Part shown: positions 38,522 through 48,450 of the stretch, in pieces | Layout of the letters: every line of letters starts with the position of its first letter | Numbering within the stretch: position 1 is the stretch's first letter | NCBI RefSeq assembly: GCF_900996225.1 | Contig: NZ_CAAJGL010000044.1 | Location: 62,001 to 126,000 of the forward strand | DNA: 64,000 nucleotides | Direction: 5' to 3' | From: Paraburkholderia sp. BCC1884 | Lineage (GTDB): Bacteria; Pseudomonadota; Gammaproteobacteria; Burkholderiales; Burkholderiaceae | Position numbers and translations under genes: made by a program | The notes under the pieces: generated by a model | What the model saw: only the letters and a program-made list of their open reading frames with translations | Databases searched by the model: none | What the model was told of the DNA's origin: nothing

Positions 38522-39592
38522 ATGACGACACCTCAAGACATTATTCGCCGCGACGTGCTCGCGATGACGAGCTATCCGGTTCCGGACGCGACGGGCTACA
38601 TCAAGCTCGACGCGATGGAAAATCCGTTCCCGCTGCCGCCGGTACTGGCCGCGCATCTCGGCGAGCATCTCGCCGGCGTCGCGCTGAACCGCTATCCGGC
38701 GCCGCGTCCCGAAGCGCTGATCGAGAAGATCAAGCGGGTGATGAACGTGCCCGCCGGCTGCGACGTGCTGCTCGGCAACGGTTCGGACGAAATCATCAGC
38801 ATGGTGTCGGTGGCGTGCGCCAAGCCGGGCGCCAAGGTGCTCGCGCCGGTGCCGGGTTTCGTGATGTATCAGATGTCGGCGAAGCTGGCGAATCTGGAAT
38901 TCGTCGGCGTGCCGCTCACGGCCGATTTCACGCTCGACACCGAAGCGATGCTCGCGGCGATCGCCGAGCACCAACCGGCCATCGTCTATCTGGCCTACCC
39001 GAATAACCCGACTGGCACGCTGTTCGACGACGCCGACATGGAGCGCATCATCGCCGCGGCCAGCAAGAGCCTGGTGGTGATCGACGAGGCGTATCAGCCG
39101 TTCGCGCAGAAGAGCTGGCTGCCGCGCGCCGATGCGTTCGACAACGTCGTCGTGATGCGCACGGTGTCCAAGTTGGGCCTCGCCGGGATTCGCCTCGGGT
39201 ATCTGGTCGGCAAGCCGGCCTGGCTGACGGAATTCGACAAAGTGCGGCCTCCTTACAACACCAATGTGCTGACGCAAGCCGCCGCCGATTTCCTGCTCGA
39301 CCACGTCGACGTGCTCGACGCACAAGCCGCGCAATTGCGCGAAGAACGCACGAAACTGGCCCACGCCGTGGCCGAACTGCCCGGCGCCGAAGTGTTCCCG
39401 AGCGCCGGCAACTTCCTGCTGGTGCGGGTGCCGGAGGCCTCGGTTCTCTTCGAAACGCTGCTCGCAGCGCGGGTTTTGATCAAAAACGTGAGTAAAATGC
39501 ATCCATTGCTGGCCAATTGCGTGCGTTTGACCGTCGGTTCTCCCGAAGAAAACGCCCAGTTGCTCGCCGCACTGAAACTCGTGCTGCACTGA
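38522..39592 (+). CDS. hisC: histidinol-phosphate aminotransferase
   Basis: PLP-dependent class II aminotransferase (356 residues) converting imidazole-acetol phosphate to histidinol phosphate. The N-terminal segment [13 protein letters not shown] and [10 protein letters not shown] bind substrate. [12 protein letters not shown] is the class signature, [10 protein letters not shown] holds the cofactor-binding Asp and Tyr, and the Schiff-base Lys is in [16 protein letters not shown] 189-base gap after hisD carries a short GC-rich inverted repeat, and the gap after hisC carries an 11-bp hairpin. Confidence 0.97.
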   Translation: MTTPQDIIRRDVLAMTSYPVPDATGYIKLDAMENPFPLPPVLAAHLGEHLAGVALNRYPAPRPEALIEKIKRVMNVPAGCDVLLGNGSDEIISMVSVACAKPGAKVLAPVPGFVMYQMSAKLANLEFVGVPLTADFTLDTEAMLAAIAEHQPAIVYLAYPNNPTGTLFDDADMERIIAAASKSLVVIDEAYQPFAQKSWLPRADAFDNVVVMRTVSKLGLAGIRLGYLVGKPAWLTEFDKVRPPYNTNVLTQAAADFLLDHVDVLDAQAAQLREERTKLAHAVAELPGAEVFPSAGNFLLVRVPEASVLFETLLAARVLIKNVSKMHPLLANCVRLTVGSPEENAQLLAALKLVLH

Positions 39593-39616
39593 ACGGCGTG
39601 CCGAATGGCCGCGTGA

Positions 39617-39644
39617 GCGCTTTTCCGTCACAGCGGAAAAGCGC
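39617..39644 (+). repeat. intercistronic hairpin hisC-hisB
   Basis: Perfect 11-bp inverted repeat GCGCTTTTCCG (39617-39627) and CGGAAAAGCGC (39634-39644), 6-base loop, 24 bases after the hisC stop. No T-run follows. Confidence 0.75.
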
Positions 39645-39709
39645 GCGCGGCCGGCTCGTTTTCCCCTCCCACCTACCTATCGCTTTCTAGCTCGATTCGA
39701 GGAATTACC

Positions 39710-40297
39710 ATGCGCCTTGCGGAAGTCGTTCGCAACACCAGCGAAACGCAGATCCGTGTGAAGATCAATCTGGACGGCACCGGTCAGCAAAAGCTGGCCA
39801 CCGGCGTGCCGTTTCTGGATCACATGCTCGACCAGATTGCACGGCATGGATTGTTCGACCTCGACATCGAAGCGCATGGCGACCTGGAAATCGACGACCA
39901 CCATACGGTCGAAGACGTCGGTATCACGCTAGGCCAGGCGGTTGCCAAGGCGATCGGCGACCGCAAGGGCATCGTCCGCTACGGTCATTCCTACGTGCCG
40001 CTGGACGAAGCGCTGTCGCGCGTCGTGATCGACTTTTCCGGCCGTCCGGGCCTTGAATTCCACGTGCCGTTCACGCGTGCACGCATCGGCACGTTCGACG
40101 TCGACCTGTCGATCGAATTTTTCCGCGGTTTCGTGAATCACGCCGGCGTCACGTTGCATATCGACAATCTGCGCGGCCTGAACGCTCACCATCAGATGGA
40201 AACGGTGTTCAAGGCATTCGGACGTGCACTGCGCATGGCCACCGAAATGGACGCACGCGCGGCGGGGCAGATTCCGTCGACCAAGGGCAGCCTTTAA
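39710..40297 (+). CDS. hisB: imidazoleglycerol-phosphate dehydratase
   Basis: Monofunctional HisB dehydratase (195 residues) without the phosphatase domain of the enteric bifunctional protein, so histidinol-phosphate phosphatase must come from another gene. Manganese-binding motifs are visible: [24 protein letters not shown] and the matching NHAGVTLHI and [17 protein letters not shown]. The ATG has GAGGAATT upstream. It is followed by marC after 68 bases. Confidence 0.98.
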   Translation: MRLAEVVRNTSETQIRVKINLDGTGQQKLATGVPFLDHMLDQIARHGLFDLDIEAHGDLEIDDHHTVEDVGITLGQAVAKAIGDRKGIVRYGHSYVPLDEALSRVVIDFSGRPGLEFHVPFTRARIGTFDVDLSIEFFRGFVNHAGVTLHIDNLRGLNAHHQMETVFKAFGRALRMATEMDARAAGQIPSTKGSL

Positions 40298-40365
40298 GCG
40301 ACGCCTCAGCCCGCTCATTTAACAGGACCGGGACGGGCGCCGCTAGCGCTTGCGCTCCGTGTGCA

Positions 40366-40986
40366 ATGGACATTCTGAAGTCGTTTATTTCGCTGCTGGC
40401 GCTGATCAATCCGGTCGGCGCCATTCCGTTCTTCATGAGCCTGACGGCGCATCAAAGCGACGTCGAGCGGCGTAGAACGATTCGGATCGCGGCGATTTCG
40501 GTGTTCTGCGTGATTGCGGTGACCACGCTGCTCGGTCAGCAGATCATCAGCTTCTTTGGTATTTCAGTCGGCTCGCTCGAAGTGGGCGGTGGGATCATCA
40601 TGCTGCTGATGGCGATCAACATGCTCAACGCGCAGATCGGCAACAGCCGCTCGACGCCGGAAGAGCGCCACGAAGCCGAGCAGAAGGACAATATCGCGGT
40701 CGTGCCGCTGGCGATTCCGCTGTTGACCGGCCCGGGCGCGATCAGCACCACGATCATTTATGCGGCCGGTTCGGCGCACTGGTACGACCGGATCAGCCTG
40801 GTCGGCATCGGCGCGGTGCTGGCGGCGATCTGCTTTTTTTCGCTGCGTTTGGCCGAACCGATTGCCCGCTGGGTGGGTCGCACGGGTATCAATATCGGCA
40901 CGCGGCTCATGGGTTTGATGTTATCGGCGCTGGCGGTGGAATTCATCGTCGATGGATTGAAGGCATTGCTGCCTAACTTGAAATGA
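40366..40986 (+). CDS. MarC-family inner membrane protein
   Basis: A 206-residue protein of the MarC/NAAT family with six membrane segments. Family marks are the N-terminal [32 protein letters not shown] and [18 protein letters not shown]. The function of MarC proteins is not settled, and the older link to multiple antibiotic resistance was not upheld; some relatives transport neutral amino acids. It lies inside the his cluster between hisB and hisH, and its stop overlaps the hisH start (40983-40986), so it is translated with the his genes. Transport of an amino acid or intermediate would fit, as an inference. Confidence 0.93.
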   Translation: MDILKSFISLLALINPVGAIPFFMSLTAHQSDVERRRTIRIAAISVFCVIAVTTLLGQQIISFFGISVGSLEVGGGIIMLLMAINMLNAQIGNSRSTPEERHEAEQKDNIAVVPLAIPLLTGPGAISTTIIYAAGSAHWYDRISLVGIGAVLAAICFFSLRLAEPIARWVGRTGINIGTRLMGLMLSALAVEFIVDGLKALLPNLK

Positions 40987-41624
40987 AAACTTCGATAGCG
41001 ATTGTGGATTACGGAATGGGCAACCTGCGTTCGGTCGCCCAGGCATTGCGCAAAGCGGCGCCGGAAGCGGATGTGGCGATCGTCGACCGGCCGGAAGCGA
41101 TCCGCGCGGCCGACCGCGTGGTGCTGCCCGGCCAGGGCGCGATGCCCGACTGCATGCGCAGTCTCGGCGAGTCCGGCCTGCAGGAAGCGGTGATCGAGGC
41201 CTCGCGCAGCAAGCCGCTGATGGGCGTATGCGTCGGCGAGCAGATGCTGTTCGACTGGAGCGCCGAGGGCGATACGCCGGGTCTGGGCCTGCTGCCCGGC
41301 AAGGTGCTGCGTTTCGACCTCGAAGGCCAGATTCAGGACGACGGTTCGCGCTTCAAGGTGCCGCAGATGGGCTGGAACCGCGTGCGTCAGGCGCAGCCGC
41401 ATCCGCTGTGGGACGGCGTCGCGGACAACGCCTTCTTCTATTTCGTGCATAGCTATTACGTTCGGCCCGACAATGCCGCCCACACCTCGGGCGAAACCGT
41501 GTACGGTGTCCCCTTTACCTCGGCGGTGGCGCGGGATAACATCTTCGCGACCCAATTCCACCCGGAAAAGAGCGCCGAAGCGGGGCTGCGCGTGTATCGC
41601 AACTTCGTGCACTGGAACCCGTGA
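40983..41624 (+). CDS. hisH: imidazole glycerol phosphate synthase, glutaminase subunit
   Basis: Class I glutamine amidotransferase (213 residues) that supplies ammonia to HisF. The nucleophile Cys is in [13 protein letters not shown], and the catalytic His-Glu is in [14 protein letters not shown]. It opens with [19 protein letters not shown], the family N-terminus. Translationally coupled to marC by ATGA. The 214-base gap to hisA contains a perfect 8-bp hairpin. Confidence 0.98.
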   Translation: MKTSIAIVDYGMGNLRSVAQALRKAAPEADVAIVDRPEAIRAADRVVLPGQGAMPDCMRSLGESGLQEAVIEASRSKPLMGVCVGEQMLFDWSAEGDTPGLGLLPGKVLRFDLEGQIQDDGSRFKVPQMGWNRVRQAQPHPLWDGVADNAFFYFVHSYYVRPDNAAHTSGETVYGVPFTSAVARDNIFATQFHPEKSAEAGLRVYRNFVHWNP

Positions 41625-41653
41625 GCGCCTTTCTTCATTCTGTTGCCGTGTGC

Positions 41654-41674
41654 CGTTCCGCCACAAGCGGAACG
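41654..41674 (+). repeat. intercistronic hairpin hisH-hisA
   Basis: CGTTCCGC (41654-41661) and GCGGAACG (41667-41674), loop CACAA, 29 bases after the hisH stop. Similar in sequence to the hairpin between hisA and hisF. Confidence 0.7.
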
Positions 41675-41838
41675 TGCACCGCGCGCCACGATCACAGCAC
41701 TGCAAATTTGCACCTGAATGGCGCTCAGCAAGGGCGTCGAAAGAGTTGTACTAAACTAGCGAAACGGCGTGACAGCGAGCTGGCTTGCCAGCTGTTGCCG
41801 CCGACCTTCAACCCATTCCCAGACAACACCCGATTGCT

Positions 41839-42591
41839 ATGCTGCTGATTCCCGCCATCGATCTGAAAGACGGTCACTGTGTACGCCTCAAACAAGGCGA
41901 TATGGACCAGGCGACGATATTCTCCGAGGAACCGGCGGCGATGGCCCGACATTGGGTCGATCGCGGTGCTCGCCGTTTGCACCTCGTCGACCTGAATGGC
42001 GCGTTCGCCGGCAAGCCCAGGAATGAAGACGCGATCCGCGCCATCATCGAGGAAGTGGGCGGCGCGATTCCCGTTCAGCTGGGCGGCGGTATCCGCGACC
42101 TGAACACGATCGAGCGCTATCTGGACGACGGTTTGTCGTACGTGATCATCGGCACGGCGGCGGTCAAGAATCCGGGCTTTCTGCAGGATGCCTGCACGGC
42201 GTTCGGTGGCCATATCATCGTCGGGCTGGATGCGAAAGACGGCAAGGTCGCGACCGATGGCTGGAGCAAGCTGACCGGTCACGAAGTCGTCGATCTCGCG
42301 CGCAAGTTCGAGGATTACGGCTGCGAGTCGATCATCTACACCGACATCGGCCGCGACGGCATGCTGCAAGGCATCAACATCGAAGCGACGGTGCGCCTCG
42401 CGCGTGCGGTCAAGATTCCGGTGATCGCGAGCGGCGGATTGTCGAACCTCGCGGACATCGAATCGCTCTGCGAAGTCGAAGACGAAGGCATTGAAGGCGT
42501 GATCTGCGGCCGGGCGATTTACTCGGGCGATCTCGACTTCGCGGCCGCGCAAACCCTCGCGGACCGGCTGCGCGAATCGGACGACGCTTAA
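41839..42591 (+). CDS. hisA: ProFAR isomerase
   Basis: TIM-barrel isomerase (250 residues) converting ProFAR to PRFAR, the HisF substrate. Start at ATG 41839 ([17 protein letters not shown]); a GTG-started frame 18 codons longer is open but not family-like. Catalytic Asp8 in AIDLKDG and the second Asp in [10 protein letters not shown] are present, with phosphate-binding loops QLGGGIRD and [11 protein letters not shown]. HisA is related to HisF encoded next door, from an ancient duplication. Confidence 0.98.
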   Translation: MLLIPAIDLKDGHCVRLKQGDMDQATIFSEEPAAMARHWVDRGARRLHLVDLNGAFAGKPRNEDAIRAIIEEVGGAIPVQLGGGIRDLNTIERYLDDGLSYVIIGTAAVKNPGFLQDACTAFGGHIIVGLDAKDGKVATDGWSKLTGHEVVDLARKFEDYGCESIIYTDIGRDGMLQGINIEATVRLARAVKIPVIASGGLSNLADIESLCEVEDEGIEGVICGRAIYSGDLDFAAAQTLADRLRESDDA

Positions 42592-42663
42592 AGCGCGTGC
42601 TTCGGCTTGCGGCGATCCCTTTCGACGCATGAGGCGCGCGCCTCGGCGGCGCGCCGGCCCTGT

Positions 42664-42687
42664 GCCGTTCGCCTCAGCGCGAACGGC
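42664..42687 (+). repeat. intercistronic hairpin hisA-hisF
   Basis: Perfect 9-bp arms GCCGTTCGC (42664-42672) and GCGAACGGC (42679-42687), 6-base loop, in the 128-base gap before hisF. Confidence 0.75.
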
Positions 42688-42719
42688 CTCATCAGCGGTA
42701 CTGGCAGAATTGCAAGATC

Positions 42720-43493
42720 ATGGCTCTAGCTAAACGCATCATCCCCTGTCTCGACGTCACGGCTGGCCGCGTGGTCAAGGGCGTCAATTTCGTCGAACTG
42801 CGCGACGCGGGCGATCCGGTCGAAATCGCCCGGCGCTACGACGATCAGGGCGCCGACGAACTCACCTTCCTCGACATCACCGCCACTTCCGATCAGCGCG
42901 ATCTGATCCTGCCGATCATCGAAGCGGTCGCCTCCCAGGTGTTCATTCCGCTGACGGTCGGCGGCGGCGTGCGCGCCGTCGAAGACGTGCGGCGTTTGCT
43001 GAACGCGGGCGCGGACAAGATCAGCATGAACTCGTCGGCGGTGGCCAATCCGCAACTCGTGAAAGACGCGACCGACAAATACGGCTCGCAATGCATCGTC
43101 GTCGCGATCGACGCCAAGCGCGTCTCCGCCGACGGCGAAACCCCGCGCTGGGAAGTCTTCACGCACGGCGGCCGGAAGGCAACCGGCCTCGAAGCGGTCG
43201 AATGGGCGCGCAAGATGGCCGAACTGGGCGCGGGCGAAATCCTGCTCACCAGCATGGACCGCGACGGTACCAAGAGCGGCTTCGACCTGGCGCTCACGCG
43301 CGCGGTGTCGGACGCGGTGTCGATTCCCGTGATCGCCTCGGGCGGCGTGGGTAACCTCCAGCATCTGGCCGACGGCATCAAGAACGGTCACGCTGACGCG
43401 GTGCTGGCCGCGAGCATCTTCCACTACGGCGAACACACCGTGGGCGAGGCCAAGCGCTTCATGGCCGATCAGGGCATTTCGGTGAGGTTGTGA
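42720..43493 (+). CDS. hisF: imidazole glycerol phosphate synthase, cyclase subunit
   Basis: TIM-barrel cyclase (257 residues) that uses ammonia from HisH to close the imidazole ring, giving IGP and AICAR. Marks are [19 protein letters not shown] with catalytic Asp11, [16 protein letters not shown], the second catalytic Asp in [16 protein letters not shown], and [13 protein letters not shown]. One base separates its stop from the hisI GTG. Confidence 0.98.
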   Translation: MALAKRIIPCLDVTAGRVVKGVNFVELRDAGDPVEIARRYDDQGADELTFLDITATSDQRDLILPIIEAVASQVFIPLTVGGGVRAVEDVRRLLNAGADKISMNSSAVANPQLVKDATDKYGSQCIVVAIDAKRVSADGETPRWEVFTHGGRKATGLEAVEWARKMAELGAGEILLTSMDRDGTKSGFDLALTRAVSDAVSIPVIASGGVGNLQHLADGIKNGHADAVLAASIFHYGEHTVGEAKRFMADQGISVRL

Positions 43494-43494
43494 C

Positions 43495-43905
43495 GTGGTG
43501 AATCCCTCGGCAGTGAATTGGCTCGACAAGGTCAAGTGGGACGCGAACGGTCTGGTGCCGGTGATCGCGCAGGAAGCGTCGACCAACGACGTGCTGATGT
43601 TCGCGTGGATGAACCGCGAGGCCTTGGCGAAAACCGTCGAAACCGGCCGCGCGGTGTATTTTTCGCGCTCGCGCCAGCGCCTGTGGTTCAAGGGCGAAGA
43701 GTCCGGCCACGTGCAGCATGTGCGCGACATCCGGCTCGATTGCGACGAAGACGTCGTGTTGCTGAAGGTGGAGCAGGTGTCGGGCATTGCTTGCCACACT
43801 GGTCGCCATTCGTGCTTTTTCCAGAAATTCGAAGGCTCGGTGGAGGATGGCGACTGGGTTGCCGTCGATCCCGTGCTGAAAGACCCCGAACACATCTACA
43901 AATGA
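43495..43905 (+). CDS. hisI: phosphoribosyl-AMP cyclohydrolase
   Basis: Monofunctional HisI domain (136 residues) opening the adenine ring of PR-AMP, with zinc. In enteric bacteria it is fused to HisE; here it is separate. Start is GTG 43495, or the adjacent GTG 43498. Metal-binding pattern: [29 protein letters not shown] (given as D-x-D ... C-H-T-G-R-x-S-C). FMWMNREAL-type [12 protein letters not shown] and [13 protein letters not shown] are also typical. Its stop overlaps hisE (43902-43905). Confidence 0.97.
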   Translation: MVNPSAVNWLDKVKWDANGLVPVIAQEASTNDVLMFAWMNREALAKTVETGRAVYFSRSRQRLWFKGEESGHVQHVRDIRLDCDEDVVLLKVEQVSGIACHTGRHSCFFQKFEGSVEDGDWVAVDPVLKDPEHIYK

Positions 43906-44297
43906 CGCAATCCATCCCAAACACGGAAGCCGCTTCGCCTACTACCAACGACACGTTGATGCGCCTCGCTGCGATCATCGACAGTCGCAAGGGCGGCGAC
44001 CCGGACGTTTCCTATGTGTCGCGCCTGTTTCACAAGGGCGACGATGCGGTGCTCAAGAAGATCGGCGAAGAAGCGACCGAAGTCGTGCTGGCGGCCAAAG
44101 ATGCACGCCATGGCGGCGCGCCGAAGGCGCTGGTCGGAGAAGTCGCGGACTTGTGGTTCCACTGCCTCGTGATGCTGTCGCACTACGATCTGAGCCCGGC
44201 CGACGTGCTTGCCGAACTCGAACGCCGCGAAGGCATGTCGGGCATCGAGGAAAAGGCGCTGCGCAAGAGCCGCGAACGCGAGCAGAACGGCGACTGA
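43902..44297 (+). CDS. hisE: phosphoribosyl-ATP pyrophosphatase
   Basis: All-alpha MazG-like HisE (131 residues) that hydrolyses PR-ATP to PR-AMP. Start at ATG 43902, overlapping the hisI stop; frames running further upstream overlap hisI. The metal-binding pattern [16 protein letters not shown] and [19 protein letters not shown] is present. It completes the pathway in this window except for HisZ and a histidinol-phosphate phosphatase. Confidence 0.97.
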   Translation: MTQSIPNTEAASPTTNDTLMRLAAIIDSRKGGDPDVSYVSRLFHKGDDAVLKKIGEEATEVVLAAKDARHGGAPKALVGEVADLWFHCLVMLSHYDLSPADVLAELERREGMSGIEEKALRKSREREQNGD

Positions 44298-44399
44298 GCG
44301 CCGCTTCGCGAAACGCGTCGGTGGTGTCTTGAACTGGCGGGCGGTGGCGCCCATATTGCACTGAACATATCCGATCGCATCCTCGGGAGGACGCCAAGC

Positions 44400-44795
44400 A
44401 TGGAACAGTCGCAAGAAAACTACCCGCTGCCGGTCTATCGCAATGCCATCGAGCCCGAGCGCGAACGCAGTCTGCGCACGCTCACCCACGTGCTGTACGC
44501 GCTCTACGCGGTCCACTGGTTGACGGGCGGCCTGACGATCCTGATCGCGATCATCATCAATTACGTGAAACGCCCCGACGTGGTGGGCACGCCCTACGAA
44601 GCGCACTTCGAGTGGCAGATCCGTTCGTTCTGGATGGCCTTGCTGGGCTATGCGATCGGCGGCGTGCTGCTGTTCGTCGTGATCGGCATTCCCGTGCTGT
44701 GGGCCGTCAGTATCTGGATGTTGTACCGTATTATCAAAGGCTGGCTGTATCTGTACGATAACAAGCCGCTTGCGAATCCGCGTGGCTGGTTCTGA
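44400..44795 (+). CDS. DUF4870-family membrane protein
   Basis: A 131-residue protein with three predicted membrane segments (about 30-55, 75-100 and a following short one) and the DUF4870-like arrangement, ending in GWLYLYDNKPLANPRGW. GGGAGGA lies about ten bases upstream of the ATG. It stands between hisE and hinT, an order found in other Burkholderiales genomes. The function is unknown; housekeeping association only. The preceding 102-base gap shows no terminator, so it may belong to the his transcript. Confidence 0.85.
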   Translation: MEQSQENYPLPVYRNAIEPERERSLRTLTHVLYALYAVHWLTGGLTILIAIIINYVKRPDVVGTPYEAHFEWQIRSFWMALLGYAIGGVLLFVVIGIPVLWAVSIWMLYRIIKGWLYLYDNKPLANPRGWF

Positions 44796-44876
44796 GTCTG
44801 GTCCGATCCCGGTCGGGCCCGCGCGAACTGCGCCGCGTCAGGTTTCGCGCTTTAGCCACATTGCGTCAGGAATACG

Positions 44877-45242
44877 ATGAGCCACGACCCGAACTGCCTT
44901 TTCTGCAAGATCGCCGCCGGCGAGATCCCGTCGACCAAAGTCCACGAAGACGACGAGTTCCTGGCCTTCCGCGATATCAACCCGGCCGCCGAAACCCACG
45001 TGCTGGTGATTCCCCGCAAACACATCGCCACGCTGTCGAATTGCACCGAAAACGATGCGCCGCTGCTTGGTAGAATGCTTGTCTTGGTGGCGCGTCTGGC
45101 CGATCAGTTGGGCGTGGCGTACAAAGGCGGAGAAACGGGTTTCCGGACGGTCATCAATACTGGTCCGGGCGGCGGGCAAGAGGTGTATCACCTGCACGCG
45201 CACATTCTCGCCGGGCCGCGGCCGTGGCAGCGCATGGGCTGA
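44877..45242 (+). CDS. hinT: HIT-family nucleotide hydrolase HinT
   Basis: A 121-residue Hint-branch histidine triad protein, a purine nucleoside phosphoramidase in characterised relatives. The N-terminal CLFCKIAAGEIPSTKVHEDD holds a CxxC that may bind zinc. The triad HLHAHILAG contains the catalytic histidine, and the C-terminus ends with the family WQRMG-type tail. The gene precedes tatA by 246 bases. hinT next to hisE and tatA is common in this bacterial group, although no functional link is known. Confidence 0.95.
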   Translation: MSHDPNCLFCKIAAGEIPSTKVHEDDEFLAFRDINPAAETHVLVIPRKHIATLSNCTENDAPLLGRMLVLVARLADQLGVAYKGGETGFRTVINTGPGGGQEVYHLHAHILAGPRPWQRMG

Positions 45243-45326
45243 AAGCGCGACGCGGGCCGGCTCGGTCCGCCAGCACTTATGTTCGGCCACCATGGCGCGA
45301 CCGTTGTATTTACAACATTGTAATGA

Positions 45327-45731
<405 letters not shown>

Positions 45732-45770
45732 GCCGCGGCTCACCCGCGTTACTGACGGACACTCCACTTC

Positions 45771-46289
45771 ATGCTGGACCTCGGTCTAACCAAGATGGCG
45801 CTGATCGGCGTCGTCGCGCTAGTCGTACTCGGGCCCGAGCGCCTGCCACGCGTCGCCCGTACGGCCGGCGCGTTGTTCGGCCGCGCGCAGCGGTATATCA
45901 ACGACGTCAAGGCCGAAGTGACGCGCGAGATCGAACTCGACGAACTGCGGAACATGAAAAGCGAGTTCGAAAAGGCTGCGAGCAACGTCGAAAATTCGGT
46001 TCAGGACAATCTGCGCAAGCACGAGACCGAATTGAACGATGCCTGGAACAGCGGCTCGCCGGTGTCGCCGAGTATTGCCGGCGGCGCGCTCGAAGACGTC
46101 GGTAATACGTCGTGGGCCAGCAGCACGCCGTCCACGAGCCCCAAACGCAAGAACTGGCGCGTCAAGCAAACGGCTATGCCCACCTGGTACAAACGCGCAA
46201 CCACGCGCCGCACGCGCGTGCAGTCGGGTGCGGCACGCGTGGCGCGACATACGCCGGCCACCATGCGTCGTCCGACGCGGTTCTTCTGA
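45771..46289 (+). CDS. tatB: Sec-independent translocase subunit TatB
   Basis: A 172-residue TatB with an N-terminal membrane helix (MLDLGLTKMALIGVVALVVLGPE in parts), the conserved Glu in the helix-hinge LGPERLPRVART, an amphipathic helix with VKAEVTREIELDELRNMK, and a long, basic, probably disordered tail. TatB with TatC forms the receptor for Tat signal peptides. It lies 39 bases after tatA. The C-terminal tail is rich in Arg and Thr and is poorly conserved in the family. Confidence 0.95.
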   Translation: MLDLGLTKMALIGVVALVVLGPERLPRVARTAGALFGRAQRYINDVKAEVTREIELDELRNMKSEFEKAASNVENSVQDNLRKHETELNDAWNSGSPVSPSIAGGALEDVGNTSWASSTPSTSPKRKNWRVKQTAMPTWYKRATTRRTRVQSGAARVARHTPATMRRPTRFF

Positions 46290-46323
46290 TGATCAGAACG
46301 ACAATCTCTAACCGAGGGCCGGC

Positions 46324-47103
46324 GTGAGCGACCCCCAGCAAACCCAGGACGAAGGCACTGAAGAGACCTTCATTTCCCACCTCGTTGAATTGCGCGATCG
46401 CATCATCCGCGCCGGCCTTGCCGTCATCGTGGTGTTCGTCGGACTCGTGTATTGGGCACCGGACATTTTCCGTCTGCTCGCGCGCCCGCTGATGCAGAAC
46501 TTGCCGAAGGACGGCAAGATGATCGTGACGGACGTCACCGGCTCGTTCTTCGTGCCGATGAAGGTGACCATGATGGTCGCCTTCGTGATCGCGCTGCCGA
46601 TCGTGCTGTACCAGATCTGGGCGTTCATCGCGCCTGGTCTCTACCAGCACGAGAAGAAGCTGGTCGGGCCGCTGGTGGGCAGCAGCTATACGCTGTTCCT
46701 GTGCGGCATGGCGTTCGCGTACTTCGTGGTGTTTCCCACCATCTTCCGTGTGATGGCGCACTACAACGCGCCGCTCGGCGCGGAGATGACCACGGATATC
46801 GACAATTACCTGAGCTTCGTGTTGACCATGTTCCTCGCGTTCGGGGTGACCTTCGAGGTTCCGATCGTGGTGGTGCTGCTGGTCCGCATGAACTTGCTGA
46901 CCATCAAGAAGTTGCGGGAGATTCGTCCGTATGTGATCGTCGGCGCGTTCGTGATTTCGGCGGTGGTGACGCCGCCGGACGTGTTCTCGCAGCTGATCCT
47001 GGCAATTCCGCTGATCGTGCTGTACGAGGCCGGGATCATTGCGGCGCGGTTGATTGTCGGCAAACAGCCGGCGGTGATCGAAGAGGCGAGTTCGCCGGAT
47101 TGA
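46324..47103 (+). CDS. tatC: Sec-independent translocase subunit TatC
   Basis: A 259-residue polytopic inner-membrane protein with six membrane helices, the core Tat receptor. Start is GTG 46324. The N-terminal FISHLVELRDRIIRA is the family signature next to the first helix, followed by PLMQNLP and VYQIWAFIAPGLYQHEKK (here LYQIW). The conserved Glu is in AFGVTFEVPIVVVLL, and the C-terminal SQLILAIPLIVLYE is typical. Known Tat substrates in the window are PetA and the phosphatase-like lipoprotein at 13904. The operon ends at the terminator at 47141-47173. Confidence 0.97.
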   Translation: MSDPQQTQDEGTEETFISHLVELRDRIIRAGLAVIVVFVGLVYWAPDIFRLLARPLMQNLPKDGKMIVTDVTGSFFVPMKVTMMVAFVIALPIVLYQIWAFIAPGLYQHEKKLVGPLVGSSYTLFLCGMAFAYFVVFPTIFRVMAHYNAPLGAEMTTDIDNYLSFVLTMFLAFGVTFEVPIVVVLLVRMNLLTIKKLREIRPYVIVGAFVISAVVTPPDVFSQLILAIPLIVLYEAGIIAARLIVGKQPAVIEEASSPD

Positions 47104-47140
47104 TTCCGCGGCGCACTGATCGCTCACTGTGAACTGAAAC

Positions 47141-47173
47141 AAAAAGGGCAGTCCGTGATGGACTGCCCTTTTT
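47141..47173. terminator. bidirectional terminator between tatC and htrA
   Basis: AAAAA plus GGGCAGTCC (47146-47154), 5-base loop, GGACTGCCC (47160-47168) plus TTTTT. Symmetric T-runs let it terminate both tatABC and the convergent protease gene. Confidence 0.95.
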
Positions 47174-47210
47174 GTTTTGCGCCTGTCTTGCGCGGCACGT
47201 CGACATTCTG

Positions 47211-48431
47211 TTAACCGCCGTCGTCGTCCTGATCGCCGCCGCCGTTGTCTTCCGCCGGTTGCTTCGGCGGAGGAGGACGCTTGCCGATCGTCACATCCAG
47301 ATCCATCTCGCGGGTCTTGCGCACCAGGTGCACCTTGGCCGCCGTGCCCGGCTTGATCTGCGCGATTACGTTCAGCAGCCGCGTGGTGTCGGTGATCTCC
47401 TGACCATTCACGCTCATCAGGATATCGCCCGGCTTGATGCCCGCGCGATCCGCCGGCCCGTTCTTCAGCACGCCCGCGACGATTGCTCCCGACTTCTGTT
47501 CGAGCCCGAACGACTCGGCGATCTCCGGCGTTACGTCCTGCGGTTCGACACCGATCCAGCCGCGCGTGACCGAGCCGGTGGTAATGATGCTTTCCAGCAC
47601 GCTACGCGCCGTTGACACCGGAATCGCAAAGCCGATGCCGAGCGAGCCGCCCGAGCGCGAGTAGATCGCGGTGTTGATGCCGAGCAGATTGCCGTTCACG
47701 TCGACGAGCGCGCCACCCGAGTTGCCTGGGTTGATTGCCGCGTCGGTCTGAATGAAGTTTTCGAAGGTGTTGATGCCGAGGTGGTTACGCCCCAACGCAC
47801 TGACGATCCCCATGGTCACCGTCTGCCCGACGCCGAACGGATTGCCGATCGCCAGCACCACGTCGCCCACGCGCGTCTGGTCCATGCGGCCGAGCGTAAT
47901 GGTGGGCAGATTGGTCATGTTGACCTTCAGCACGGCCAGATCCGTCTCGGGATCGACGCCGATCACCTTGGCATTCGTGGTGCGGCCATCGGCCAGCGCG
48001 ATTTCAATCTGATCGGCGCCGTCGACGACGTGCTGGTTCGTTAGAATGTAACCTTCCGAACTCACTATGACGCCGGATCCCAGGTTGGACGCGGGCTGTT
48101 CCTGCTGCTTGTTTTTGTTCTTGTCGCCAAAGAAGTAGCGGAACAACGGATCTTTCGCGCGCGGGTCGGGCGGCAGTGAGCCATCCTTGCTGGAGAATAC
48201 ATTGACGACCGCGGGCATGGCCTTTTGTGCCGCGTCCGCATAGGACGCCTGGGCGGGGCCGCTGCCGATGCCTGGCGCCACTTCCCGTAGGGCGACGATC
48301 GGTTCGGCGAGTTGCTTGCCGAATTCGCCTTGACGCTGCAGCCACTGCGGTTTGAGGGTCGCAATGATGAACATGAGCGCCAACAGCACGGTCACCGCTT
48401 GGGCAAAGAACAGCCAAAAGCGTCTAAGCAT
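47211..48431 (-). CDS. membrane-anchored HtrA/Deg serine protease with one PDZ domain
   Basis: A 406-residue protease. One N-terminal membrane segment (about 5-25) anchors it facing the periplasm. The trypsin-like domain has catalytic His134 (TNQHV), Asp164 (ETDLAV) and Ser238 (NPGNSGG). A single PDZ domain (about 300-385) contains the ligand-binding GVLKNGPADRAGIKPGDILMSVNG in parts. One PDZ and a membrane anchor resemble DegS more than DegP/DegQ, so a role in regulated proteolysis of envelope stress signals is possible but inferred. The C-terminus is Pro- and Asp/Gly-rich. Only 19 bases separate its start from the divergent Nif3-family gene. Confidence 0.93.
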   Translation of the reverse strand: MLRRFWLFFAQAVTVLLALMFIIATLKPQWLQRQGEFGKQLAEPIVALREVAPGIGSGPAQASYADAAQKAMPAVVNVFSSKDGSLPPDPRAKDPLFRYFFGDKNKNKQQEQPASNLGSGVIVSSEGYILTNQHVVDGADQIEIALADGRTTNAKVIGVDPETDLAVLKVNMTNLPTITLGRMDQTRVGDVVLAIGNPFGVGQTVTMGIVSALGRNHLGINTFENFIQTDAAINPGNSGGALVDVNGNLLGINTAIYSRSGGSLGIGFAIPVSTARSVLESIITTGSVTRGWIGVEPQDVTPEIAESFGLEQKSGAIVAGVLKNGPADRAGIKPGDILMSVNGQEITDTTRLLNVIAQIKPGTAAKVHLVRKTREMDLDVTIGKRPPPPKQPAEDNGGGDQDDDGG

Positions 48432-48450
48432 CTGAAGACTAGAGGTTTAT

